Shown here piece by piece: positions 24,942-32,888 of a stretch of DNA of 64,000 nucleotides. Location of the stretch: NCBI RefSeq assembly GCF_000717745.1, contig NZ_JOBH01000018.1, positions 100,423-164,422 on the forward strand, read 5' to 3'. The number at the start of each line of letters is the position of its first letter. The first letter of the stretch is position 1. Position numbers and translations under genes: made by a program. The DNA comes from Streptomyces violens (GTDB lineage Bacteria > Actinomycetota > Actinomycetes > Streptomycetales > Streptomycetaceae). The notes below the pieces were generated by a model. That model was not told the origin of the DNA, searched no databases, and saw nothing but the letters and a program-made list of their open reading frames with translations.

Positions 24942-24960
24942 TCGCGCAGTTCCCCGCGCC
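24942..24960 (-). repeat. Copy 1 of a 19-nt dispersed repeat
   Basis: On the minus strand GGCGCGGGGAACTGCGCGA is identical to positions 55977-55995 on the plus strand. It lies just downstream of the recombinase start region, beyond the exonuclease gene stop. As I recall, this sequence is among the commonest intergenic repeats of Streptomyces and often follows gene ends. Confidence 0.75.
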
Positions 24961-24973
24961 TCTGACGGGGCCC

Positions 24974-26002
24974 CTAGGGCTTCGCAGGGGCGACGTCCTG
25001 GAGGAGTTGCATGAAGGCGGCCTCGTCGATGACGGGGGTGGCGAAGGAGCGGGCCTTGGTGGTTTTGGAGGTGGGGGAGTCGGGGTCGTTGGTGACCAGG
25101 AGGCTGGTCAGGCGGGAGACGCTGGTCGCGACGTGCAGGCCGGCCTCGGTCGCGCGGTCCTCCAGCAGCTCGCGGTCCACGGAGGTGTCGCCGGAGAAGG
25201 CGACCCGCATGCCCTGCATGAGCCGGCCGCCCGGCTCGTACCGGCCGGGGTTCGGATACGGGCAGGCCGGGCGCTTGCGGGAGGGGCGCCAGGTCGTCGG
25301 GCGGTACTGCGAGCCGTATCCGGAGCGCTGCGCGGGCGGGCGCGGTGCGTCGGTCCACTCGGTCAGCGGCTGGCAGGCCAGCAGCGGCAGCCGGAGGTTC
25401 CCCTCGGCGGCCAGCCGGAGGCTCGGCCGGAACGCCTCGGCGAGGACGCGGGCGTCGTCCAGCGCGTGGTGCGCGTGCTCCTGCACGACGCCGTAGTGCG
25501 CCGCGAGGGACTCCAGCTTGTGGTTGGGGAGGGGGAGCTTCAGCTCCTTGGAGAGGGCGATCGTGCACAGGCGCTGGCGCACCGGGGCCTGTGCCTTTGC
25601 CCGGGCGTACTCGCGGGCGATCATCGACCAGTCGAACATTGCGTTGTGCGCGACGAGGACGCGGCCCTCCAGGCGCCGGGACAGCTCGGGGACGATCTCC
25701 GGGAAGAGCGGGGCGCCCGCCAGCACCTCGGTCGTGAGGCCGTGGATCCAGACCGGGCCGGGATCGCGCTCGGGGTTGACCAGGGTGTACCAGCGGTCCT
25801 GGACCTCGCCGCGGGCGTCCAGTTGATACACGGCGGCAGAGATGATCCGGTCGTCGCGGGCCAGGCCGGTGGTCTCCACGTCGACCACCGCATACCCCTC
25901 CGGGTACGCGGTGGGCCAGTCGGCCTGTTCCTCCTGCGGGGCCGGCTGCCGCACGATCTCCGGGGAGAGCGGGCGGTCGGCTGCCGTGCGGTCTTCGAGC
26001 AT
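24974..26002 (-). CDS. DEDDh 3'-5' exonuclease (DNA Pol III epsilon-like) with BRCT domain
   Basis: A 342-residue nuclease. The exonuclease domain (about residues 25-195) shows ExoI YAVVDVETTG, ExoII LVAHNAMFDWSMI and ExoIII HHALDDARVLAEAF, the DEDDh pattern. After a Pro/Arg-rich linker, residues 260-335 look like a BRCT domain (GMRVAFSGDTSVDRELLEDRATEAG, then LVTNDPDSPTSKTTKA). The combination suggests proofreading or repair at the fork, or nick processing. ATG 26002 gives a normal N-terminus, although the frame extends 27 codons upstream. Confidence 0.9.
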   Translation of the reverse strand: MLEDRTAADRPLSPEIVRQPAPQEEQADWPTAYPEGYAVVDVETTGLARDDRIISAAVYQLDARGEVQDRWYTLVNPERDPGPVWIHGLTTEVLAGAPLFPEIVPELSRRLEGRVLVAHNAMFDWSMIAREYARAKAQAPVRQRLCTIALSKELKLPLPNHKLESLAAHYGVVQEHAHHALDDARVLAEAFRPSLRLAAEGNLRLPLLACQPLTEWTDAPRPPAQRSGYGSQYRPTTWRPSRKRPACPYPNPGRYEPGGRLMQGMRVAFSGDTSVDRELLEDRATEAGLHVATSVSRLTSLLVTNDPDSPTSKTTKARSFATPVIDEAAFMQLLQDVAPAKP

Positions 26003-26262
26003 GGTCCATGAGGATACGGGCCGGCACTGACAGCGATGCCCTGTGGGGGCGTACGGATGCGCGCTTGGGGAGGATTCGGACATCGCGCGCCCCGTGCGCC
26101 CGGGTTACTGAAAGGGCGTCAGAGTCCTTGGGTATCCATGCCCTGACCGATGCGCGTCTCTTTACCTCTCGTGGAGTCGCGCTGTAACTCTGTTCCAGCA
26201 CGGGCACGACACGTACGCGCACCACCTCGAACGCTTCCTTCCGGACCGACCGAGGAGCCGCG

Positions 26263-27549
26263 ATGACGGACCCGACCGACCCGTACCTGATCATTTCCGC
26301 CGACTGCCACGCCGGGCTGCCCGCCGAGCGGTACCGGCCCTATCTGGAGGCCGGGCACCACCCGGCCTTCGACGACTTCCTCGGGCAGCGGAACGCCCGG
26401 CGCGCCCGTACGGCCCGGCGCGGCATACGGACCGAGACCTCCGCCATGAAGTGGCACGAGGACAACGAGGAGGGCCTGCGCGGCGGCTGGGACCCCGCAC
26501 GGCGCGCCAAGGAGCTGGACGGCGACGGGGTGGCCGCCGAGGTCGTACTGCCCGACACGGACCCCGTGGACGGCGGCGTCGCGGCGCCCTTCGGGGCGGG
26601 CCTCGACGCCCCCGAAGGGCAGGACCCCGAACTGGCCCTGGCGGGCGCCCGGGCGTACAACCGCTGGCTCGCGGAGTTCTGCGCCACCGACCCCGAGCGG
26701 CACTGCGGCGTCGCCGTGCTGCCGCTCGCCGGCGAGGTGGACGAGGCGGTCACGGAGATCCACCGGGCCCGGGAGTCCGGGCTCGGCGCGCTGCTGATCC
26801 CGGCGACGTGGGCGGACGGGGCGCCGTTCCACGACCGCCGGTACGACCCCGTCTGGGCGGCCGCCGCCGAGACCGCGATGCCCGTCCTCACGTATGCGGG
26901 GGCCGTGCCCCGCCACGAATACGGCGGCCATCTCGGCATCGAGCTGTCGGAGGCGGCCTGGTGGCCGGCCCGCCCGCTGTGGTTCCTGCTGTGGTCCGGG
27001 GCCTTCGAACGCCACCCGGGGCTGCGCTTCGGGGTCGCCGGGGCCGGCTGCTGGTGGCTGCCGAACCTGCTGTGGCACATGGACCGGCTCTACCTCGGCG
27101 CGCACGGCGGCAAGAAGCGCTCCCCGTTCGCCGCGCTGAAGCGGTCCCCGCACGAGTACCTCGACCGCCAGGTCTTCGTGTGCGCCGCCGCACCGAGGCG
27201 CCGCGAGCTGGCGCAGCGCTACGAGATCGGCGTGGACAACATCCTGTGGGGCTCCGACTTCCCGCATCCGGAGGGCACTTGGCCGCACACGGGCGAGTGG
27301 CTGCGCCGGGCCTTCCACGACATCCCGGTGGGGGAGACCCGCCGGATGCTCGGAGAGTCGGCCGCCGAGGTCTTCGGCTTCGACAAGCGACGGCTCGCGC
27401 CGCTCGCGCGCCGTATCGGGCCGACCCCGGACGACCTGGGGCAGCCGCGCAACCAGGCGCCCGTCGAGGCGTCCTGGCGGCGCGCCCGGGAAACCGGCCG
27501 GCACTGGCTGACCGGCTTCGACTTCCCGTTCGTGGGGGTGGGCGAGTGA
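26263..27549 (+). CDS. Amidohydrolase-2 family TIM-barrel hydrolase
   Basis: A 428-residue protein of the amidohydrolase_2 group. It starts with YLIISADCHAG, where the usual H-x-H metal motif is D-x-H, and contains LPDTDPV, GALLIPATWADGAPFHDRRYDPVW, HLGIELSEAAWW and the late metal-site region NILWGSDFPHPEGTWPH. The substrate is unknown; relatives include decarboxylases and hydrolases of aromatic compounds. ATG 26263 follows GAGGAG. It is the only gene between the divergent exonuclease and the fatty acid hydroxylase gene. Confidence 0.87.
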   Translation: MTDPTDPYLIISADCHAGLPAERYRPYLEAGHHPAFDDFLGQRNARRARTARRGIRTETSAMKWHEDNEEGLRGGWDPARRAKELDGDGVAAEVVLPDTDPVDGGVAAPFGAGLDAPEGQDPELALAGARAYNRWLAEFCATDPERHCGVAVLPLAGEVDEAVTEIHRARESGLGALLIPATWADGAPFHDRRYDPVWAAAAETAMPVLTYAGAVPRHEYGGHLGIELSEAAWWPARPLWFLLWSGAFERHPGLRFGVAGAGCWWLPNLLWHMDRLYLGAHGGKKRSPFAALKRSPHEYLDRQVFVCAAAPRRRELAQRYEIGVDNILWGSDFPHPEGTWPHTGEWLRRAFHDIPVGETRRMLGESAAEVFGFDKRRLAPLARRIGPTPDDLGQPRNQAPVEASWRRARETGRHWLTGFDFPFVGVGE

Positions 27550-27650
27550 CGCGGGCCCCGATCCCATGAGCGTACCGCCGGTAACATTTCTCGATACTCG
27601 TTGGTAACAACCTCTGGCCGAGCCCCAGTACGCCGTTCTATGGTGCCCGC

Positions 27651-28532
27651 ATGCCGCACCTGCCCGATGTCGTGTTGTGGTCCATACCGGCCTTCGTCCT
27701 GCTCACCGTCCTGGAGATGGTGAGCTACCGGCTGCACCCGGACGAGGACGCCGCCGGATACGAGACGAAGGACGCCGCCACCAGCATCGGCATGGGGCTC
27801 GGCAGCCTGGTCTTCGACGCGCTGTGGAAGATCCCGATCGTGGCGATCTACGCGGCGGTCTACGAGCTGACGCCGCTGCGCATCCCTGTGCTGTGGTGGA
27901 CGCTGCCCCTGATGCTGCTCGCGCAGGACTTCTTCTACTACTGGTCGCACCGCGGCCACCACGTCATCCGCATCCTGTGGGCCTGCCACGTGGTGCACCA
28001 CTCCAGCCGGAAGTTCAACCTCACCACCGCGCTCCGCCAGCCCTGGACCACGTGGACGGTCTGGCCGTTCTACGTACCGATGATCGCGCTCGGCGTGCAC
28101 CCGGCGGCGGTCGCCTTCTGCTCCTCGGCGAACCTCGTGTACCAGTTCTGGGTGCACACCGAGCGGGTCGGCAAGCTGCCCCGCCCGTTCGAGTACGTGC
28201 TGAACACGCCCTCCCACCACCGCGTCCACCACGCCTCCCAAGGCGGCTACCTGGACCGGAACTTCGGCGGCATCCTGATCATCTGGGACCGGCTGTTCGG
28301 CTCCTTCGTCCCGGAGACCGAGCGGCCCGTCTTCGGGCTGACGAAGAACATCGACACCTTCAACCCGCTGCGGGTCGCCACGCACGAGTACGCGGCCATC
28401 GCGCGCGACGTCCGGGCCGCGGGCAGCTGGAGCGAGCGCGCGGGGCGGGTCTTCCGGGGACCCGGCTGGCAGCCCGCACGGAGCGGCGAGGCCGCCTCCC
28501 GGGTGCCGGGCACCGAGACGTCCGCCGCATGA
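27651..28532 (+). CDS. Sterol desaturase/fatty acid hydroxylase family protein
   Basis: A 293-residue integral membrane di-iron enzyme. The His clusters are HRGHH (about residue 102), HVVHHSS (about 116) and NTPSHHRVHHA (about 190), with several transmembrane helices between. It should hydroxylate or desaturate a membrane lipid; hopanoid or fatty acid substrates are possible. Its stop overlaps the ATG of the lysoplasmalogenase gene (ATGA), so the two form a lipid-related pair. Confidence 0.92.
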   Translation: MPHLPDVVLWSIPAFVLLTVLEMVSYRLHPDEDAAGYETKDAATSIGMGLGSLVFDALWKIPIVAIYAAVYELTPLRIPVLWWTLPLMLLAQDFFYYWSHRGHHVIRILWACHVVHHSSRKFNLTTALRQPWTTWTVWPFYVPMIALGVHPAAVAFCSSANLVYQFWVHTERVGKLPRPFEYVLNTPSHHRVHHASQGGYLDRNFGGILIIWDRLFGSFVPETERPVFGLTKNIDTFNPLRVATHEYAAIARDVRAAGSWSERAGRVFRGPGWQPARSGEAASRVPGTETSAA

Positions 28533-29239
28533 GCCGCGACACCGGGGCCCGTGTCCTCCTCACCGCCTTCGGGCTGCTGGCCGCCGTCCACCTCGGGGCG
28601 CTGCTCGCCGGGGCCGGGACGGTGGAGGTGGCGACCAAGCCGGCGCTGATGCCGGTCCTCGCCGCATACGTGCTCGCGCGCCGCGGCCCCGTACTGCTCG
28701 CCGCCGCGCTGCTCTTCGGGTGCGGCGGCGACACGCTGCTCCAGGTGGGCGGCGACACCGCCTTCCTCGTGGGCATGGCGTCCTTCGCGGCCGGACACGT
28801 CTGCTACCTGGTGCTGTTCGTACGGCGGGGCGCCGCGCCGCAGTGGGGCCGCCGGTGGCCGCTCGCCGCGGTGGCCGCCGGGTACACCGCCGCCTGGCTC
28901 GGCACCGTGGCGCTGCTGTGGCCGGATCTGACGGCCGATCTGCGCGGGCCGGTCGCCGGGTACAGCCTGCTGCTCACCGCGATGGCGTACGGCGCGCTGC
29001 GGGCCGGGCCGCGTGCCCTGCTCGGCGGCCTGCTCTTCCTGGCCTCCGACACCCTCATCGCGAGCGGCCTCGCGCACTGGCCGCAGCCGCCCGCGCCGCA
29101 GTTCTGCATCATGCTCGGCTACCTCGCCGCCCAGTGGCTGCTGGCCGACGGCGTGCTGCGGACGGCGGCACCGGCCGCCGCCGGCCCCGCAGCCTCCGAC
29201 GGACCGGCCCGGCGCGCCGTCGTACCGGGCCGGACGTAG
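28529..29239 (+). CDS. Lysoplasmalogenase (YhhN/TMEM86 family)
   Basis: A 236-residue membrane protein with about seven or eight hydrophobic segments. Family landmarks are VATKPALMPVLAAYVL near the start, FGCGGDTLLQVGGD (conserved D motif), FAAGHVCYLV and FLASDTLIASGLAHW. Members of this family hydrolyse the vinyl ether bond of lysoplasmalogens, although bacterial roles are little known. Translational coupling to the fatty acid hydroxylase gene suggests shared work on membrane lipids. Confidence 0.9.
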   Translation: MSRDTGARVLLTAFGLLAAVHLGALLAGAGTVEVATKPALMPVLAAYVLARRGPVLLAAALLFGCGGDTLLQVGGDTAFLVGMASFAAGHVCYLVLFVRRGAAPQWGRRWPLAAVAAGYTAAWLGTVALLWPDLTADLRGPVAGYSLLLTAMAYGALRAGPRALLGGLLFLASDTLIASGLAHWPQPPAPQFCIMLGYLAAQWLLADGVLRTAAPAAAGPAASDGPARRAVVPGRT

Positions 29240-29295
29240 CGTGGGCCGGGAGGCCCCGGGCCGGGGCACGCCCCGGACAGCGAGGACTCCCCGCC

Positions 29296-30339
29296 ATGCG
29301 AGCCAGCACCCTCCACGCGCCCCGCGACATCCGCGTCGAGGAGGTGCCGGACGCCGCGCTGCGCCGGCCGCAGGACGCGGTGGTCCAGGTGGTGCGGGCC
29401 TGCATCTGTGGCAGCGACCTGTGGCCGTACCGGGGCGAGTCGCCCCGCGAGCCGGGGCAGCGCACCGGCCACGAGTTCCTCGGCACGGTCACCGACACCG
29501 GTGACGACGTCGTCACCGTCGCCCCGGGCGACCTCGTCGTGGCGCCCTTCACCTGGTCCGACGGCACCTGCGACTACTGCGCCGACGGGCTGACCACGTC
29601 CTGCGTCAACGGCGGTGCCTGGGGCACGCCCGGGTCGGACGGCGGCCAGGGCGAGGCGGTGCGCGTCCCGTATGCCGACGCCACGCTGGTGAAACTGCCC
29701 GCCGCCGCGGCCGGTGACGACCGGCTGCTGACCGCGCTGCTCTCCCTGGCCGACGTGCTGGGCACCGGGCATCACGCGGCGCTGGGCGCGGGCGTCCGGC
29801 CGGGCGCGACGGTGGCGGTGGTCGGGGACGGCGCGGTGGGGCTGTGCGGGGTGCTGGCGGCCCGGCGGCTGGGCGCGGAGCGGATCATCGTCCTGGGGCG
29901 GCACCGGGCGCGTACGGACCTCGCACGGGCCTTCGGGGCCGACGAGGTGGTCGCCGAGCGCGGCGACGAGGCGGTGGCCGCGGTGCGGGAGCTGACCGAC
30001 GGGCATGGCGCGCACGCGGTGATCGAGGCGGTCGGTACGGAACAGTCGATGCGCACCGCGGTGGAGATCGCCCGGCCCGGCGGCGCGATCGGCTACGTCG
30101 GGGTGCCGCACGGCAGCGGCAACGGCCTGGACCTGAGCGTGCTGTTCGGGCGGAACATCACGGTGCGCGGCGGCGTGGCACCGGTACGCACCTACCTCCC
30201 CGAGCTGCTGCCGGACGTCCTGGACGGCACCCTCGACCCCTCGCCGCTCTTCGACATGTCGGTGGACCTGGATGGGGTGCCGGAGGGGTACCGCGCGATG
30301 GACGAGCGCAGGGCGCTGAAGGTACTCGTACGCCCGTAG
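29296..30339 (+). CDS. Zinc-dependent alcohol dehydrogenase (MDR family)
   Basis: A 347-residue medium-chain dehydrogenase. Catalytic zinc ligands are in CICGSDLWPYRG and RTGHEFLG. The NAD(P) fold shows VAVVGDGAVGLCGVLAARRLGAERIIVLGRH. The structural-zinc loop reads SDGTCDYCADGLTTSC, with three Cys where four are usual, so the second zinc may be altered or absent. Substrate specificity cannot be read from sequence. The gene follows lysoplasmalogenase by 56 bp and ends at a strong hairpin. Confidence 0.9.
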   Translation: MRASTLHAPRDIRVEEVPDAALRRPQDAVVQVVRACICGSDLWPYRGESPREPGQRTGHEFLGTVTDTGDDVVTVAPGDLVVAPFTWSDGTCDYCADGLTTSCVNGGAWGTPGSDGGQGEAVRVPYADATLVKLPAAAAGDDRLLTALLSLADVLGTGHHAALGAGVRPGATVAVVGDGAVGLCGVLAARRLGAERIIVLGRHRARTDLARAFGADEVVAERGDEAVAAVRELTDGHGAHAVIEAVGTEQSMRTAVEIARPGGAIGYVGVPHGSGNGLDLSVLFGRNITVRGGVAPVRTYLPELLPDVLDGTLDPSPLFDMSVDLDGVPEGYRAMDERRALKVLVRP

Positions 30340-30358
30340 GGGCGTCTTTCGGACCGGC

Positions 30359-30387
30359 CGCCGGGGCCCGCTGCCACGGGCCCCGGC
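30359..30387. terminator. Bidirectional terminator between the ADH and subtilase genes
   Basis: CCGGGGCCCG and CGGGCCCCGG form a 10-bp perfect stem with a 6-base loop (CTGCCA), extended by GC pairs at each side. It lies between two convergent genes, so it can serve both strands. Confidence 0.75.
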
Positions 30388-30396
30388 GCCGCTCGC

Positions 30397-31905
30397 TCAG
30401 TCCTGCTCGACGGCGTCCAGCGCGTCGACGATCCCGTAGCCGTAGTGGCCGTTGACGTGCGGAGTACCGGTGCACGTCGCGTCACCCTGGGGGCAGCCCG
30501 GGTTGTCGGCGTCCTTCTTCAGCAGCCACTGGATCTCCTGCGGGCTGCTCTTCGGGTGCGCGCTCTTCACCAGCGCCGCGACGCCCGCCACGTGGGGCGA
30601 GGCCATCGAGGTGCCCGCCAGGTAGGCCCAGTCGCCGCCCGGCATGGTGGAGAGGATGTTGCCGTTCTTGGCGGGGAGTTCGGGGACCTGCCGGCTGTCG
30701 CCGCCCGGCGCGGCCACGTCGATCACGCCGTTGCCGTAGTTGGAGTAGTACGACTTGAGCTTCTTCACGCCGGTCGCGGCGACCGTGACGGTGCCCGGGA
30801 GCTGGGTGGGCACGTCCCAGCACTTGGCCGGGTCGATCTTCCGCTCCACCGGAGTGGTGTCGTTCGGGCTCGACTTGTCGGTGAGTTCCTTCGCCGCCAG
30901 GTCGAGGTTGGAGTTGCCGGCCGCGGCGACGTTGATCGCGCCCTTGCGCTCGGCGTACTTGGCCGCCCGGCCCACCGCGTCGACGATGGCGCCCTGGTCG
31001 GCGTCATCCTTGCAGTTGAACATCCACGGGTCGACGTAGTAGCTGTTGTTGGTGACCTCGACGCCGTGGTCGGCCGCGAAGACGAAGGCACAGACCACGC
31101 TCTCGGCGTAGAAGAGGCTCGTCTCGGGCTCGCTGACCTTGATGGCGGAGATCTTCACGTTCGGCGCGACGCCGGCCATGCCGACTCCGTTGCGCGCGGC
31201 GGCGATCGTGCCCGCGACGTGGGTACCGTGGTAGTCCTCGGTGGGGTTCCACGGGCGCCAGGAACCGGCGGTGGTGTCGGCCACGCCGCCCACGCAGTTG
31301 GCGGACTGCTGCGCGGAGAAGTTGGGCTTCAGGTCCGGGTGGGTGTCGTCCACGCCGGTGTCGATGACGGCGACGGTGACCTTCTTGCTGCCCGGGTTCA
31401 CCTTCGCGGCCTGGTCCGCCTTGATGGCGGGCAGGTCCCACTGCAGGGATTCCAGGGGCTCTTCACCGGCCGCCTCGGCCTTGGCGCCGGCCAGCTTCGC
31501 GGCCTTGCTCAGGTCGGCCTTCTGCGGCTTTCCGATGTCGGTGGTGCCGGAGGGCTTCAGGGGGGCGGTGCGGGTGGCGCCGGCCGACTGGACGCCGCGC
31601 ACCGTGCGTATCGTCTCGGCGAACTTCGGGTTCGCGGAGTGGACGACGATCACGCCTATCTTCTCGTGGGCGACGACCACCTTGCCGCCGGCCGCGCGTA
31701 TCGCCTTGCCGACCTCGGCCATCGACGCCTTGCCCGGCGTGGCGTTGACGACGTACGAGAGCAGCGGGCCGTCGGTGGTGACCGTGGCCCGGGCCTCCTG
31801 GGGAGCGGCGGTGGCCGCCTGCGGGAGGAAGCCGAGGGAGGCGACGAGGGCCAGTCCGACCGGTACGGCGAGCGCGCGCACCCGTCTGGATCTCAGATGT
31901 GCCAT
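30397..31905 (-). CDS. Secreted S8 family subtilisin-like serine protease
   Basis: A 502-residue secreted protease. A signal peptide (to about residue 34, ending AATA) is followed by an inhibitor I9-like propeptide (YVVNATPGKASMAEVGKAI) and the catalytic domain with Asp182 (VIDTGVDDTHPDL), His226 (HGTHVAGT) and Ser433 (GTSMASPHVAG). The Asn of the oxyanion hole is in AAAGNSN. Three or four Cys residues in the mature part suggest disulfides. A compact GTGATCAC lies at 31980-31987 in its upstream region. It probably degrades extracellular protein during growth or development. Confidence 0.95.
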   Translation of the reverse strand: MAHLRSRRVRALAVPVGLALVASLGFLPQAATAAPQEARATVTTDGPLLSYVVNATPGKASMAEVGKAIRAAGGKVVVAHEKIGVIVVHSANPKFAETIRTVRGVQSAGATRTAPLKPSGTTDIGKPQKADLSKAAKLAGAKAEAAGEEPLESLQWDLPAIKADQAAKVNPGSKKVTVAVIDTGVDDTHPDLKPNFSAQQSANCVGGVADTTAGSWRPWNPTEDYHGTHVAGTIAAARNGVGMAGVAPNVKISAIKVSEPETSLFYAESVVCAFVFAADHGVEVTNNSYYVDPWMFNCKDDADQGAIVDAVGRAAKYAERKGAINVAAAGNSNLDLAAKELTDKSSPNDTTPVERKIDPAKCWDVPTQLPGTVTVAATGVKKLKSYYSNYGNGVIDVAAPGGDSRQVPELPAKNGNILSTMPGGDWAYLAGTSMASPHVAGVAALVKSAHPKSSPQEIQWLLKKDADNPGCPQGDATCTGTPHVNGHYGYGIVDALDAVEQD

Positions 31906-32483
31906 GGGTACTCCACATCATCTCTGACCGCTCGCGGGCAGGTCGCGCGCGAGCCGGTTCCGTGACGAGTGAAGCTAACCGTGATCACCCGGACAGTTCA
32001 ACGGTCGGCAGAGAAAACCCGCCTGTCGGCGGGGGAAAACCCGTCAACTGCCGCAGGAGCGGGGTCCGTCAACCACACCGGGGGCGGCGCAGCGCCCCGA
32101 AGCTCAGCAGTGGCAGCGCGATCCGCCGGCCGTCCCAACGACGGGCAACGGCGCAGGTCGGGCGGGGTGGCGCGGGAGGGGCGAGGGCGACGGGGGAGGA
32201 CAACCGCACGGCGCCGTACGGGAGTCGGCCCGGTCCGGGTGGCTGCCGGGGCGGCAAAGGCGTCACACCCGGACAACGATCCGGCGCGCCGCCAGTGGCG
32301 GCCGTACCCCCCGATTTCCTGGGGATTTCAGGCCCTGACCCCTGTCGGAAGGCGGTCGCGCCCCTCTAGCATGCGTGATCCGGATCACTGATCTGAACTT
32401 TATGCCGCCGATGGAACGCCCTTGCAGATCGCGCGACAGAAATCGCCAGGAATTGCCAGCACCGTGAGAAATCAGGAGACCGC
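31906..32483. promoter_or_regulatory. Divergent control region between the subtilase and acetate uptake genes
   Basis: This 578-bp gap carries no convincing gene: the open frames here have no family resemblance or good start. It is GC-rich in the middle, with several short inverted repeats, and it must hold promoters for both divergent transcription units. The recognisable sites are GTGATCAC near the subtilase and a 14-bp Crp-like palindrome near the acetate genes. Confidence 0.5.
32375..32388. promoter_or_regulatory. Crp-like palindrome upstream of DUF485-actP
   Basis: GTGATCCGGATCAC is a perfect 14-bp palindrome of the form GTGA-N6-TCAC, 95 bp before the DUF485 start. Streptomyces Crp prefers GTG-N6-GNCAC, and this site differs at one position. 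In E. coli the acetate permease operon is under CRP control, so regulation by a cAMP receptor protein is plausible. Confidence 0.45.
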
Positions 32484-32888
32484 GTGAGCACCGCCGCCCA
32501 GCCGCCCGCTGACCACGGGCCGCACGAGGAGCACGAGGGGCAGCACGGCGCGCCCCATGAGGCACCGCCCTTCACCGAGGTGCAGTCCGGCGCGGAGTTC
32601 ACCGAACTGCGCCGCTCCTACCGCTCGTTCGCCTTCCCGCTGACCGTCGCCTTCGTCCTCTGGTACCTGCTGTACGTGCTGCTCAGCAACTACGCGGGCG
32701 GCTTCATGGGCACCAAGGTCCTCGGCAACATCAACGTCGCGTTCGTCCTCGGCCTCGCCCAGTTCGTGACGACCTTCCTCATCGCCTGGTGGTACTCGCG
32801 GCACGCCGCCGCGAAGCTCGACCCCAAGGCCGAGGCGATCAAGAACCGCCTGGAGGGCGGCAACCCGCGTGTGGAGGGCGACGCATGA
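32484..32888 (+). CDS. DUF485 membrane protein of the acetate symporter operon
   Basis: A 134-residue protein with a His/Glu-rich N-terminus (EEHEGQHGAPHEAP) and two transmembrane helices (about residues 50-71 and 82-102). FRSYRSFAFP-like YRSFAFPLTVAFVLWYLLYVLLSNYA matches the DUF485 (YjcH) family, whose gene commonly precedes the cation/acetate symporter gene. GTG 32484 follows CAGGAGA. Its TGA overlaps the actP ATG (ATGA), so the two are probably translationally coupled. Confidence 0.9.
   Translation: MSTAAQPPADHGPHEEHEGQHGAPHEAPPFTEVQSGAEFTELRRSYRSFAFPLTVAFVLWYLLYVLLSNYAGGFMGTKVLGNINVAFVLGLAQFVTTFLIAWWYSRHAAAKLDPKAEAIKNRLEGGNPRVEGDA

Noticed and set aside
24780..24973. Attachment sites for the serine recombinase
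   Set aside because: I looked for a short shared core on both sides and found none convincing; the dispersed 19-nt repeat here is a general genome repeat.
31980..31987. GTGATCAC as a Crp site for the subtilase gene
   Set aside because: It lacks the six-base spacer of a Crp site and is only 8 bp long.
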